Numbered from the stretch's first letter, positions 35,914 to 44,975 are shown. The stretch is DNA of 64,000 bases from Chitinispirillaceae bacterium (GCA_016932075.1 JAFGDP010000140.1:1-64000), one strand, 5' to 3'. Numbers and translations are program-made. The notes: generated from the sequence alone by a model not told the origin.

Positions 35914-37050
35914 TTACCTGATCTTTAAAAAGAGTGCAAGCGCCACCACCAGAAGCACAAGGGAGACGATATGAAAACGCCAGATAATCTTCTGCTTGAT
36001 CTGGAATTCACCGGCAAACCGTCCGCTTTTGCGCATAAGAATCTGGAAATGGTGGTGGATCGGCGCCATAAGGAACAGCCGTTTTCGGGTCATTTTGAAC
36101 CAGCCGATCTGCATGAGCACCGAAACAAACTCAAGCATGAAGACGAAAGCAACGATCGGAAGGTAGAATCCCGCCTTCGTGAAAACGAAAAGAATACCAA
36201 GAAAGCCACCCAGGCCGACAGAACCGGAATCACCCATGATAATCGTTGACGGCGGCGAATTGAACCAGAGATAGGCCAATAGCGTTCCAATCACGGCACC
36301 GATGAGCGGCAGCAGCTCGAGAAGACCCGGAATATGGGGAACGAGCAGGTAGGCGCACCAGGTGCTGTTGCTGGAAATGAAACAAACAAGACCAAGAAAC
36401 AAGATACAGGTGATAAGCGGCACGCTCGCAAGGGTGTCAAAACCGTCGGTGAAATTCACGCCGTTGGCCATGACCGCAATGGCAAGCGTCATGAACGGGA
36501 TGAAAATCCAGAAAGGCATGTAGGGGAAATGCTTGGAAATGCTGACAAAGGGCACGGTGATGGTACCATTGATATTGGGAATATATTCATAGGCAAACAC
36601 GGCGACCACGAGTGATATCAGGATATACAGCGACAGGCGGAGACTGGCAGAGATGCCATCCGCCTTGTACTGATAGTCCTGCTTGGAAAGAAGCCCCTTT
36701 GCAACGCGCCGTTTATTGAGGACCTTCGCAACATCGTCGAACGCCCCGATAACGCTGAAAAACAGATATATGGCCATCCCGGAATACACATAGGAGTTGA
36801 AGCGCACCATCGTAAGCGACGTTAACAGGATAATCACAAGAAACAGTATCCCAGCAGGCATGACCGGCTCGCCCTCGCCTTTCTGGGTGTCAAGTTCGGT
36901 TGTGCACTGCAACCGTTTGAGAAGCCGGATATAGTGAGGGAAGAGCAGCATCGCCAGGGAAAACGAGACGATCGTCGCCACGCTCGTGCTGAAGAGCCTG
37001 CTGAACAGCAGGTATATGCCGGTATGCTGGTAGAGCAATTCAATAATCAT
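35914..37050 (-). CDS. mraY: Phospho-MurNAc-pentapeptide translocase (MraY)
   Basis: A 378-residue membrane enzyme with about 10 helices that attaches phospho-MurNAc-pentapeptide to undecaprenyl phosphate, making lipid I. Diagnostic motifs are FSVIGAFDDVAKVLNKR, ANGVNFTDGFDTLAS, IIMGDSGSVGLGGFLG and APIHHHFQ; the HHH motif separates MraY from WecA. It is normally in the dcw cluster but here stands between a DUF362 protein and a methyltransferase. If it is the only copy it is essential; a second copy elsewhere cannot be excluded. Confidence 0.92.
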   Translation of the reverse strand: MIIELLYQHTGIYLLFSRLFSTSVATIVSFSLAMLLFPHYIRLLKRLQCTTELDTQKGEGEPVMPAGILFLVIILLTSLTMVRFNSYVYSGMAIYLFFSVIGAFDDVAKVLNKRRVAKGLLSKQDYQYKADGISASLRLSLYILISLVVAVFAYEYIPNINGTITVPFVSISKHFPYMPFWIFIPFMTLAIAVMANGVNFTDGFDTLASVPLITCILFLGLVCFISSNSTWCAYLLVPHIPGLLELLPLIGAVIGTLLAYLWFNSPPSTIIMGDSGSVGLGGFLGILFVFTKAGFYLPIVAFVFMLEFVSVLMQIGWFKMTRKRLFLMAPIHHHFQILMRKSGRFAGEFQIKQKIIWRFHIVSLVLLVVALALFLKIR

Positions 37051-37166
37051 GAATCATTACCGCGAAAAATCCTGAAAAGGCGCCATGCGCACAGTGAACC
37101 ACGGACTGCTCAAAAAATATGTTATGAGACCACCGGCGAAGGCATTGAATACAGCCCCGGCCGTTA

Positions 37167-38396
37167 TCATGAGTTCTTCGCCGCCTTGATCCTGGTAATG
37201 GCAGTATACACATGCGAGGCGGCAAGCCCGAGATAGGAAGCCACTGGCAAAAGACGCCGGAGCAGAGGACGCTTGATTGAAATAGCCCCTGAAGGGCACA
37301 TTTCATGACAACAGAAACAGCGGATGCAGCGGCGATAATCGTAGATTGGCGGAGCAGTCACGTTATTGGATTGTGGCTGACGTTTCCAATTCACAGCCGG
37401 TGGATTGACCGGACAGACCCTGATGCATGTGCCGCAGCGCGTGCACGGTCGTCCAGTTATCACCGGCCGGAGCGTGAAAAGGCGGCGTATCTCGTGAAGT
37501 ATGGCGCTTTTGGGAAGTGCCAAAGGACGTACGCGCCTGATCCGGAATGACGCGTCAATAAAATCATGCACCGGATCGCCGACACACTCGATGTCGTTCA
37601 TGTTGCTGGTACCAAGCCCGGCTTCTTCTCCCGCTTCAATCGTCGGCACAACGCGGGGCATGCAGTCAACAAGCCTGCAGGCGATCGTATCGATTGCCAC
37701 GGGATCACTCGACAAAAGCAGACAGTCGAGCTTTTTCGGGTCGCCGCTCTGCGGACCGTTCCCCTCCATTGCCCACACGGCATCGACAATGTAGAGCCGC
37801 GGCCGCACCAAACCGGTGATGTCAGCCAGAAGTCGGGAAAAATCGAATACATCAGGGAACCGGGCATGATACTCTCCCTTGACCAATCCGGGGACGCATC
37901 CGTACTGGTTTTTTACCGCACAGGTAAGGTTGACAAGGCCATGCGTTTTAAGCTTAGGCAGGCTGATGACCGCCTCCGCCTCGCAAACGCCGTCGGCAAT
38001 AAAAAGCAGCTTGCTTGACACACCGTCTGCATACGACACCGCCTTTCCATGATCAAAATCTGCGAGTGCAACCGGCAGTCCCGCCACCGCATCGACGAAT
38101 CCGCACCGTTTCAATGTTGTTTCAGCCTTGCCGATACCGCCGGGCGAATCACCGTAGGTCACGCTGGCGCCTGCCCCAACAAACAGACGTGCAACAGCCG
38201 CGAGTATGGAAGGATGGGTCACGACCGCGCGGTCAGGATTGGTTGCCCAGAGGGCGTTTGGCTTGAGGAGAATGCGTTCCCCTGCCCCGGCAAATGCGCC
38301 CGGCGAACCGATAAGCTCAATGCCGCGGCACACCGCATCAAAGACTTCCGACGCATCATATGATTCACACCGGACAAGAGCGACCTTTGATCTCAT
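37167..38396 (-). CDS. DUF362 protein with two 4Fe-4S clusters
   Basis: A 409-residue protein. The N-terminal two thirds is DUF362 (RILLKPNALWATNP, THPSILAAVARLF, ISLPKLKTHGLVNLTCAVKN). The C-terminus has two ferredoxin-type motifs, CTRCGTCIRVCPVNP and CIRCFCCHEMCPSGA, followed by a hydrophobic end. Such proteins are predicted electron carriers or oxidoreductases of unknown substrate. It follows the bTHX gene by 118 bp, with no clear ribosome-binding site. Confidence 0.9.
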   Translation of the reverse strand: MRSKVALVRCESYDASEVFDAVCRGIELIGSPGAFAGAGERILLKPNALWATNPDRAVVTHPSILAAVARLFVGAGASVTYGDSPGGIGKAETTLKRCGFVDAVAGLPVALADFDHGKAVSYADGVSSKLLFIADGVCEAEAVISLPKLKTHGLVNLTCAVKNQYGCVPGLVKGEYHARFPDVFDFSRLLADITGLVRPRLYIVDAVWAMEGNGPQSGDPKKLDCLLLSSDPVAIDTIACRLVDCMPRVVPTIEAGEEAGLGTSNMNDIECVGDPVHDFIDASFRIRRVRPLALPKSAILHEIRRLFTLRPVITGRPCTRCGTCIRVCPVNPPAVNWKRQPQSNNVTAPPIYDYRRCIRCFCCHEMCPSGAISIKRPLLRRLLPVASYLGLAASHVYTAITRIKAAKNS

Positions 38397-38514
38397 GGGT
38401 ATCTATCAGCGGGTGTCAGACGTTACCGGTTGCGCAAATCCGGTTGCCCTGCTTTCCCTCGGCGAGTGGATTCACGCAGTGAGCTTCAATGTCCTATGCG
38501 GGACACCCGACGGT

Positions 38515-38625
38515 TCAGGCGTTCGCTGCGGGGGCCTTGCGTTTCCTTTTCTTGCCAGGACGACTCTTCCCATACGTTCCCGAAAAAAGCTTTCCCCGAC
38601 GTGTGCGGCGATCACCCTTACCCAT
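38515..38625 (-). CDS. 30S ribosomal protein bTHX
   Basis: A 36-residue, very basic protein beginning [20 protein letters not shown] followed by [10 protein letters not shown]. This is an almost exact match to the Thermus 30S protein Thx family ([12 protein letters not shown]...GTYGK), a short peptide that sits in a cavity at the top of the 30S head. AGGAG lies 9 nt before the ATG. An Ala/Pro tail of six residues is added at the C-terminus. It is easily missed because of its size. The gap 38626-38848 upstream is A/T-rich and holds two near copies of GCACATTCTG. Confidence 0.93.
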   Translation of the reverse strand: MGKGDRRTRRGKLFSGTYGKSRPGKKRKRKAPAANA

Positions 38626-38848
38626 ACGTAACACTCCTTGTGAAAAAAGTTATTAAAACACCGAAACGCAAACTGATTGGCGATTAAAATAACTCCTGCT
38701 GTGCCCGTCGATACCAGGCTTTTTCAAAGCACATTCTGGATGCACGTTTTAGCATCAAACCATTGCGGATCGCACATTCTGTTGCTTTTTAATTCTCACG
38801 AAAATAATTTTTCGATAGTGCCGTCTCTTTCTCACCGAGGTCACCAGA

Positions 38849-39631
38849 GTGTCCTGGATATCGTATAGTACGAGGAGTATGGGCATCTTTGCCGCCGCTT
38901 TCTTGTATATGGTCGTTTCGTGCGAAAACAGTGTCAAAATGCCCCCAACACTCCAGCCCATGATCGTTAATCAAGTCGATCACGATTCAACCCTTTTCAC
39001 CCAGGGGCTCTTTCTTCATGACACGGTCCTTTATGAAAGCGCCGGCCAGTACGGCGCATCATGCCTGGCCTCTTTTCATGCCCGTTCCGGTGCGTTGCTG
39101 ATGAAAAAACCTCTTGCGCGCAACATATTTGCCGAAGGGTGCGCCAGATTCGGGCAGAAGATCGTGCTGCTGACCTGGCGCGAACAGACCGCTTTTGTTT
39201 ACTCGCTCGAGGATCTCAGTGAGCTCCGTACCCTGACCTATGCCGGTGAAGGGTGGGGGCTGACCAGCGATGGAAAGCTGTTTTACATGAGCAACGGCTC
39301 TGATACCATCTATGTCCGTAACAGCGACTTTACCATTATCAAGAAATGTGCCGTGCGTGCCGGACATACGCCGGTGACCAGACTCAACGAGCTCGAATGG
39401 GTTAAAGGATTGCTTTATGCTAATATATGGCAGAGCGACACTATTGCGGAGATCAATCCCAGAAATGGTACGGTGCTTCGGTTCATCGACTGTTCCGGAT
39501 TGACCGCGCTTGAAAAGCCCGCTTCACCCGACCATGTTCTCAATGGAATCGCGTTTGATCCCGCCGCAGCGGTTTTTTATCTGACCGGAAAAAAGTGGAA
39601 GCGCATGTTCGTCGTGAAAATCGAGAAATAA
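38849..39631 (+). CDS. Glutaminyl-peptide cyclotransferase, secreted
   Basis: A 260-residue protein of the plant/bacterial-type glutaminyl cyclase family, a five-bladed beta-propeller that converts N-terminal Gln to pyroglutamate. FTQGLFLHDTVLYESAGQYG is the family signature, and NELEWVKGLLYANIW and SPDHVLNGIAFDP follow. The N-terminus is hydrophobic and ends VVSC, a likely lipobox at residue 25. The start is uncertain: GTG at 38849 gives a basic n-region; ATG at 38879 has AGGAG but too close. It runs convergent to larB, 7 bp apart. Confidence 0.88.
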   Translation: MSWISYSTRSMGIFAAAFLYMVVSCENSVKMPPTLQPMIVNQVDHDSTLFTQGLFLHDTVLYESAGQYGASCLASFHARSGALLMKKPLARNIFAEGCARFGQKIVLLTWREQTAFVYSLEDLSELRTLTYAGEGWGLTSDGKLFYMSNGSDTIYVRNSDFTIIKKCAVRAGHTPVTRLNELEWVKGLLYANIWQSDTIAEINPRNGTVLRFIDCSGLTALEKPASPDHVLNGIAFDPAAAVFYLTGKKWKRMFVVKIEK

Positions 39632-39638
39632 CCGGTGA

Positions 39639-40394
39639 TCACTTCCGCGTTACGATGCCCGCTGCTGCGCAGGCCGCGCCGAACCCGTTGTCGATATTGA
39701 CTACCGTAAGTCCGGTGGCACAGGAGTTCAGCATGGCAAAGAGCGGTACCAGACCGCCAAGATGCGAGCCATAGCCAACCGAGGTAGGTACCCCGATGAC
39801 CGGGCACGATACATAGCCGGCAATGACCGAGGGAAGCGCCCCTTCCATGCCTGCGATCGCGATAATAACCCCTGCTCTACGCAGTGTTTCCCGATGGCTG
39901 AACAGACGGTGGATTCCTGCAACGCCGACGTCCTTGAGCATGATCGGCGTATACCCGAGAATACTCACGGTGGCTTTTGCCTCCATGACGACGGGAAGAT
40001 CAGCAGTGCCCGCAGAGCAGATCACAATCGGCTTTCGTGTTTTTTTCCGCTTCCACGCCCTTGACTTGCGCCAGAAACAGCGGGCCATGTCGTCGACCTC
40101 CACCCCGGGGATCTCTTTTTGCACAGCGCTTAAAATGAGGGCGTTTGCCCGCGTTGCAAACACGGTTTCGCCATGTCCCATCTGTGCGCGGGCAATGCCC
40201 ACCACCTGTTCCGGCGTTTTATTCTGGCAGAAGATCACTTCAGGGTACCCTTTTCGAATGGCACGGTGGTGGTCAATTCGGGCATATCCCAGGTCCTCAA
40301 ACGGAAGGTCCTTTAGCCGGTCAAGTGCATGGACTACTGAGATTGATCCCCGGGATACCTGTGTTAGCAGTTGCCGTAAAAATTCTTGTTCCAT
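39639..40394 (-). CDS. larB: LarB, nickel-pincer cofactor biosynthesis
   Basis: A 251-residue protein of the LarB family, which carboxylates and hydrolyses nicotinic acid adenine dinucleotide to begin the nickel-pincer nucleotide cofactor. The C-terminal AIR-carboxylase-like domain has CSAGTADLPVVMEA, GMEGALPSVIAG and GVPTSVGYG. larC and larE are not in view, so it is either a scattered pathway or an orphan. The start at 40394 was taken from conserved length. Confidence 0.9.
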   Translation of the reverse strand: MEQEFLRQLLTQVSRGSISVVHALDRLKDLPFEDLGYARIDHHRAIRKGYPEVIFCQNKTPEQVVGIARAQMGHGETVFATRANALILSAVQKEIPGVEVDDMARCFWRKSRAWKRKKTRKPIVICSAGTADLPVVMEAKATVSILGYTPIMLKDVGVAGIHRLFSHRETLRRAGVIIAIAGMEGALPSVIAGYVSCPVIGVPTSVGYGSHLGGLVPLFAMLNSCATGLTVVNIDNGFGAACAAAGIVTRK

Positions 40395-40460
40395 ACCATG
40401 GCTCTTTTTCTGGAAATGCGTACTCCCTGGCTGTGCTGGCGACAGCATGCAATATACAAT

Positions 40461-40490
40461 AAAAAAGGGGTGGACATCATATCCACCCCT
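40461..40490 (-). terminator. Intrinsic terminator of the YjfB-like gene
   Basis: On the minus strand, GGGGTGGA and TCCACCCC (40482-40489 with 40467-40474) form an 8-bp stem with a 7-nt loop, followed by TTTTTT (40466-40461). It is a textbook intrinsic terminator 34 bp after the stop codon at 40524. Confidence 0.85.
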
Positions 40491-40523
40491 GCTCCCGGAT
40501 TTTATGACCGTTACGGCTCGGTA

Positions 40524-40688
40524 TCAGGCGATTACATCAATGTTCTCGCCTTTGCCGATCTCCATCCCCACGGCCATCCGTACTGCTGTTTCCATAAGCT
40601 TTTCCGACTGCTTGAGCACCGCATTCGTCGCATTTTCAAGGACTTGGTTCACTGTCTGGACCGACGCTGCTGCCACGGCTGCATCCAT
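40524..40688 (-). CDS. Small YjfB-like putative motility protein
   Basis: A 54-residue protein, MDAAVAAASVQTVNQVLE onward, rich in Ala and predicted helical, with LKQSEKLMETAVRMAVG and the ending GENIDVIA. Size and pattern resemble the YjfB-type putative motility proteins, which are small, helical and end in a G-x-x-I/V-D-x-x-A tail; the similarity is weak. GGGGAGG lies 7 nt before the ATG, a sigma-28-type promoter precedes it and an intrinsic terminator follows, so it is a complete single-gene transcript. Its function is not known. Confidence 0.75.
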   Translation of the reverse strand: MDAAVAAASVQTVNQVLENATNAVLKQSEKLMETAVRMAVGMEIGKGENIDVIA

Positions 40689-40734
40689 GCACTACCTCCC
40701 CTAAGGTTTCTGGGTATACGGGAACCTTTTAGAT

Positions 40735-40761
40735 GTATCGGAAAAACTGCCTTGAACTTTA
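40735..40761 (-). promoter_or_regulatory. Sigma-28 (FliA)-type promoter
   Basis: On the minus strand, TAAAGTTC (40761-40754), an 11-bp spacer and TCCGATAC (40742-40735) match the sigma-28 consensus TAAAGTTT-N11-GCCGATAA at 13 of 16 positions with exact spacing. It points at the YjfB-like gene with a leader of about 40 nt. This would place that gene in the late flagellar regulon. Confidence 0.65.
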
Positions 40762-40792
40762 GCTTTTTCCGTTATCATTCATGTATTCCGGA

Positions 40793-41227
40793 TCAAACGG
40801 GAAGCATGGTAACCAGTTGATCAATTTTTCTGCGGCACACCGGCAATGCTTTTTCTGCGGGAAGCACAGCGAGGTCCTTGATACTCCAGTAAATGACTTT
40901 CCTCCCCTTGAGGCTTGGACGCCTTTTTACCATACAACGATGCTCTTTCTTGTCAAGACAAATAATCATATCAAACCGCGCGACCTCACCGCCCGAAAGC
41001 TTGCGCGGCATACGGACCGGCTTTTTCACCTGGATGCCCAGGCGCTCGAGTTCAATAAGCACATCCGGAGAGATGGGTCCGGGATTCTTAAGCCGCTCAA
41101 AGTTTTCCGCAAGGCCACGCGATATGGCGCGATGCGGCATGCCCTTTGCCACGGCCGCAGCATTGAAGTACTCCTCTGCAAATCGCGAACGGTAGTAATT
41201 GCCGGTGCAAAGAAACAGTATTTTCAT
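40793..41227 (-). CDS. Low-molecular-weight protein-tyrosine-phosphatase family protein
   Basis: A 144-residue protein with the C-x5-R-S phosphatase loop at the N-terminus (CTGNYYRS, nucleophile Cys7). FDMIICLDKKEH marks the usual second conserved region. The DP acid motif near the C-terminus is replaced by IKDLA, as in some LMW phosphatase relatives. Could act on the tyrosine-phosphorylated Wzc-type kinase, but it lies about 20 kb away. The next gene upstream in the same direction is the HAD phosphatase, 5 bp away. Confidence 0.85.
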   Translation of the reverse strand: MKILFLCTGNYYRSRFAEEYFNAAAVAKGMPHRAISRGLAENFERLKNPGPISPDVLIELERLGIQVKKPVRMPRKLSGGEVARFDMIICLDKKEHRCMVKRRPSLKGRKVIYWSIKDLAVLPAEKALPVCRRKIDQLVTMLPV

Positions 41228-41232
41228 GCGTG

Positions 41233-42051
41233 TTACTGCGCAAAAAGAGGATTAAGATCATCAATGGAATCGATCACCAGATCGGGCTGTAGTGTAAACC
41301 GGGCAATGCTTTTCCTGGTCGCTTCGCCGCTCAGGACGCAGATCGTCAGCGCGCCGGCGTTTTTTCCCGCGGCAATATCGGTATACAAACGGTCGCCAAT
41401 AGCAGTCACCCGGGCCAGCGGCACCTTATGGTGTGCGGCAAGCTGCTTGATCATTTCAGGCCGCGGCTTTCCAACGACGTATGGCTTTTTCCCGGTCGCC
41501 TGCTCGATCATGAAACAGATCGACCCGCAGTCTGGGATGCTCTTATGGCGTGCGACCGGACACACGTAATCAGGATTGGTGGCGATATAACCGCACCCGC
41601 GATCAATAAGATCGCAGGCGATCCGCAGTTTTCCATAGTTCAGCTCCGTATCAAAACCAGCCACGACATAGTCGACCTCACCGCTTCCGCCGGTAATCAC
41701 AAGGCCGTAGGACGCAAGCTCGCATGCCAGCGACCGCGTTCCGAGCACGTAGACCTTTGCGCCTTTCTTTTTGCGACTGAGATAGTTGCCGGTCGCCTGT
41801 CCTGAAGTATAGATGTTTTCCAGGGCGACAGGAATACCGAGCTTCGCTATTTTTTTCCGGTAGTACGATGCGCTGCGGGATGAGTTGTTGGTGATAAAGA
41901 CATAGGGAATACCGCGCGTTCGCAATGATCGGATAAACTCAGGCGCGCCGCGAATCGGTGCATCACCTAGATATACCGTGCCGTCTAGGTCAAATACAAA
42001 CAGCCCTGTCTTCTGTATCTGCTCCTGTCGTGTAGCAGGGATATGCATCAT
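41233..42051 (-). CDS. HAD-IIA family phosphatase (NagD/phosphoglycolate type)
   Basis: A 272-residue HAD-superfamily hydrolase, subfamily IIA. Motif I is VFDLDGTVYLGD (Asp nucleophile), motif II FITNNSSRSAS, and motif IV AIGDRLYTDIAAG. Length and the C2 cap match NagD, AraL and 4-nitrophenyl phosphatase enzymes. The substrate is not predictable. The start could also be a TTG at 42066; neither has a good ribosome-binding site. Confidence 0.87.
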   Translation of the reverse strand: MMHIPATRQEQIQKTGLFVFDLDGTVYLGDAPIRGAPEFIRSLRTRGIPYVFITNNSSRSASYYRKKIAKLGIPVALENIYTSGQATGNYLSRKKKGAKVYVLGTRSLACELASYGLVITGGSGEVDYVVAGFDTELNYGKLRIACDLIDRGCGYIATNPDYVCPVARHKSIPDCGSICFMIEQATGKKPYVVGKPRPEMIKQLAAHHKVPLARVTAIGDRLYTDIAAGKNAGALTICVLSGEATRKSIARFTLQPDLVIDSIDDLNPLFAQ

Positions 42052-42193
42052 CGGGTATGGCAGCAACCGGAAAGAAGGGGTGAAATGATGCGCTGATTAC
42101 GCGAATAAAATACGTTATGCAGAATAGGAATTCGAAAAAAGCAAAACGCTGCCCGCGCCCCTGCCCCATGAAAGCTGGCGGCAACGACCACTC

Positions 42194-43714
42194 CTACGCT
42201 TCGTCGACCTCCGCGACGGCGCCCACCCCCTCTCTCCAGGGGGCCAGCTCTTCAGACCGCGCCGATTTCCGCAGCTTCCGAAGCGCCTTGATCTCAATCT
42301 GGCGGATCCGTTCGTTGGAAAGCCTGAGACGGTCACCGACCTCGCCCAGCGTCTTGATCCGCCCGTCATCAAGACCGAACCTCATGATCACGGTCTGCTT
42401 CTCTTTTGGTTCGAGCGAATCGAGCACATGCTTGATATGCTTGCGCAGGTCTGCCAGCGACAGCCGTTCAAACGGGTCTTCGGTATGAGGATCTTCGATA
42501 TATTCGCCGATGGTCGTATCGTCGTCACCCACCTGCATATCGAGCGACACGGGATTCAGGACGCTTTCGAGCGCGCTTGCCACCTTCTCCCGCGTGATCC
42601 CGAGATGGTCGGCGATCTCTTCGACCGTCGGCTGCCTTCCGATCTTCATGCTGTACGTGCGTGAATACTGGTCGATTTTGGAAAACAGATCGAGCGTATT
42701 GGCAGGAATATGTATGGTCTTGGATTTCTCGTTTATCGCGCGGAGAATAGCCTGCCTGATCCACCAGATCGCGTACGTGCTGAACTTGTACCCCCTGTGA
42801 TAGTCGAAATTCTCCACCGCGGTAATGAGCCCCTTGTTTCCCTCCTGGATCAGATCGCTTATTTCAAGGCCCCGGTGAATGTAGCGTTTCGCCACGCTGA
42901 CCACCAGACGCACATTCGCCTCGATGATCGAGCACTTGGCTTCATCGAGCATATCTTCCCAGTAGGTATACTCATCCAGCGCGATTTCGTTTCTTGCGGC
43001 AACCATGAGTGAACGGTATTTGAGGAGCAGATCACGCACCTGGTGCGGATTCAGGCGCAGCTGCATGCACAGATCCACGCACTCCTCTTCAAGCCGCGAA
43101 CCGGGGTTTTCCGCTCCTGGCGGCATACCGGACGCAGCGTTCCTTTTTGTCATCATCTCAAATTCGGCACGCTTGTTCCGTATCGCGGCAATCGCAGCAA
43201 GGAATTCCCTCGTACCCTTCACCGCGGCGTCTTCATTAATTGAAAATTCATCCTCCAGCTGCAGCACATCAATGCACTTCATGCTCCCTTCAGAAAGCTT
43301 GTGCGCGATGTGATACAGGGTTTCAAGGATCACCTTTTCCCTGAATGCGCGGTTCAGCATCTGATACTTGGCAAACCGCATGAGAATGGCGTGCTGCACC
43401 TCTTCGCCGCGATTCATAAGCCGTGCCTTGCCAAGCCCCTTGAGATAGACCCAGGTCGGATCGGAAAAACGGCTCCTTCCCTCCATGGCGGCGTGGCGCA
43501 CCATTTTTCGGGACCTGATTTGCCCGTCCCTTTCCGGCTTTCCCTGAATGGTTATTTTGTGCTCTTTGAGGATCCCCCGCACCTTTACCTGTTCATCCGC
43601 TTCAGGGACCAGCTCCCCTATCTGCTCTTCGGTGACAAATCCCTGCAGCCTGATGTGCTTTCCCAGTTTCCGCAGAACCTTATCTTCAAAGGAATTTTTT
43701 TCGTACATTCGCAT
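42194..43714 (-). CDS. rpoD: Primary RNA polymerase sigma factor
   Basis: A 506-residue sigma-70 family factor. Region 1.2 is seen at [20 protein letters not shown], regions 2.1-2.4 at [14 protein letters not shown] through [18 protein letters not shown] and [14 protein letters not shown], region 3 at [14 protein letters not shown], and region 4.2 at [19 protein letters not shown]. The N-terminal extension (about 1-80) takes the place of region 1.1. The size and near-consensus region 2 favour the primary factor over RpoS. The Gly/Ala-rich C-terminal tail after region 4 is unusual. The start may be at 43714 or 43708. Confidence 0.92.
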   Translation of the reverse strand: MRMYEKNSFEDKVLRKLGKHIRLQGFVTEEQIGELVPEADEQVKVRGILKEHKITIQGKPERDGQIRSRKMVRHAAMEGRSRFSDPTWVYLKGLGKARLMNRGEEVQHAILMRFAKYQMLNRAFREKVILETLYHIAHKLSEGSMKCIDVLQLEDEFSINEDAAVKGTREFLAAIAAIRNKRAEFEMMTKRNAASGMPPGAENPGSRLEEECVDLCMQLRLNPHQVRDLLLKYRSLMVAARNEIALDEYTYWEDMLDEAKCSIIEANVRLVVSVAKRYIHRGLEISDLIQEGNKGLITAVENFDYHRGYKFSTYAIWWIRQAILRAINEKSKTIHIPANTLDLFSKIDQYSRTYSMKIGRQPTVEEIADHLGITREKVASALESVLNPVSLDMQVGDDDTTIGEYIEDPHTEDPFERLSLADLRKHIKHVLDSLEPKEKQTVIMRFGLDDGRIKTLGEVGDRLRLSNERIRQIEIKALRKLRKSARSEELAPWREGVGAVAEVDEA

Positions 43715-44079
43715 GCTGCCGCCTGCTTGACCGTGTCCCGAGACCGTTTCTGATAGTGCAATGCCCGAACGTTACAGCTGCCACGCCAGGCATTCCATCG
43801 AAATCCGTCTTATATTGTATGATGAAGGGGCCAAGGGAGCAAGGTGGAATCTTCCTGAAATCCAAATGCGTTGCAGTAATACGGGAACGTGCTGGTGCGC
43901 AACAACCGGTTTTTGGGATCGCATTAAAACGGCCATTTTCTGTGGTACGAATGGCAATTCTCCATAATGGAAATTTCCAGGTCAACCCAATAAGACTATC
44001 ACTGGGTATATTGAGATTCCGGATCATGCGAAGGCTCTGCGGTCTTTTCGGGACAACACTTCCGATACGCCGCTCCCGA
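43715..44079. other. Divergent gap between rpoD and pyrK, no gene called
   Basis: No coding sequence with family features or a ribosome-binding site is seen, though a 150-codon frame crosses it. The promoters of rpoD and pyrK must lie here, but none stands out. Confidence 0.4.
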
Positions 44080-44178
44080 GTGTTCCCTAAAAGGGAACAC
44101 CGAGGATGCGGGCCAGAGACTCATATCTCGCAGGAGGTGAATAGCAACGGCATAAACACGCATCACCCTCACCTCCTG
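44080..44178 (+). promoter_or_regulatory. Hairpin-rich leader of pyrK
   Basis: Two inverted repeats lie in the leader. GTGTTCCC (44080-44087) and GGGAACAC (44093-44100) form a perfect 8-bp pair with a 5-nt loop. CAGGAGGTGA (44131-44140) and TCACCTCCTG (44169-44178) form a perfect 10-bp pair with a 28-nt loop, which would bury a Shine-Dalgarno-like AGGAGG. pyrK starts 27 nt later. Pyrimidine operons are often controlled in their leaders, so attenuation or an operator is plausible. Confidence 0.45.
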
Positions 44179-44204
44179 ATGTATTTTGCTCGCAGAGCTT
44201 TTGT

Positions 44205-44975
44205 ATGAAACAATTCAGCTCAACCATAGTCTCCAACCGCCCCATCAGCACTGATTTCTATGAAATCGGGTTTTCCTGGGACAGAGCGGTTGTTTCTCCG
44301 CACCCCGGCCAGTTTTTCACGGTGCGGATTTCGGAAACGACCGTGCCCCTGCTCAGGCGGCCGTTCGCCTTCTCAGGATACGCTGCGGATTCTGGCCGCG
44401 CCGCAATGATCTACCAGAAACGTGGCCGCGGAACCGAAATAATGGCCGCGAAAAAACCAGGAGATACCCTTGACCTGCTCGGCCCCCTGGGCACAGCCTT
44501 TCCCCTGTCGGATAAAGAAGCTTCCGTGCTGCTGGTGGCAGGCGGCATCGGACTGGGCCCGATCATGTTCCTCGCAACGGCACTCACTGCAAACGGCCAA
44601 AGCGTACGGTGTATCTTTGGGAGCCGCAACGCCGGTCTTGTCCCTGATCTTGCCCCCTTTCACGCGCATTCCCCTGTCATTTGCACTGACGACGGCAGCG
44701 CAGGGTTCAAAGGCACCACTGTCGATTATATCATGTCAATAGAACAGACCGTTACCCGTGCTACGGTTATCTATGCGTGCGGCCCCATGCCCATGCTCAA
44801 GGCATGCCATACGCTGGCGCTCAGAAAAAAATGTGCGTGCTTTGTCTCCGTGGAGCAGGTCATGGCGTGCGGCGTTGGCGCCTGTATGGGGTGCGCAGTC
44901 AAAACCGCAGCCGGCGGCTATGCTCGGGCCTGTCATGAAGGCCCGGTATTCAACAGCAACGACCTGCAATGGTGA
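44205..44975 (+). CDS. pyrK: Dihydroorotate dehydrogenase electron-transfer subunit
   Basis: A 256-residue FAD and 2Fe-2S protein that passes electrons from dihydroorotate dehydrogenase B to NAD. The FAD site is RRPFAFSGY, the NAD-binding region VAGGIGLGPIMFLA, and the 2Fe-2S ligands lie in CGVGACMGC with a further Cys downstream. It overlaps pyrD by 7 bp. Pyrimidine biosynthesis, cytoplasmic. Confidence 0.95.
   Translation: MKQFSSTIVSNRPISTDFYEIGFSWDRAVVSPHPGQFFTVRISETTVPLLRRPFAFSGYAADSGRAAMIYQKRGRGTEIMAAKKPGDTLDLLGPLGTAFPLSDKEASVLLVAGGIGLGPIMFLATALTANGQSVRCIFGSRNAGLVPDLAPFHAHSPVICTDDGSAGFKGTTVDYIMSIEQTVTRATVIYACGPMPMLKACHTLALRKKCACFVSVEQVMACGVGACMGCAVKTAAGGYARACHEGPVFNSNDLQW

Noticed and set aside
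43756..44208. A 150-codon + strand frame ending at the pyrK start
   Set aside because: No family features, and it runs through both leader hairpins. The stop overlap with pyrK (ATGA) is suggestive, but the only start near a Shine-Dalgarno-like site is a GTG that overlaps that site.
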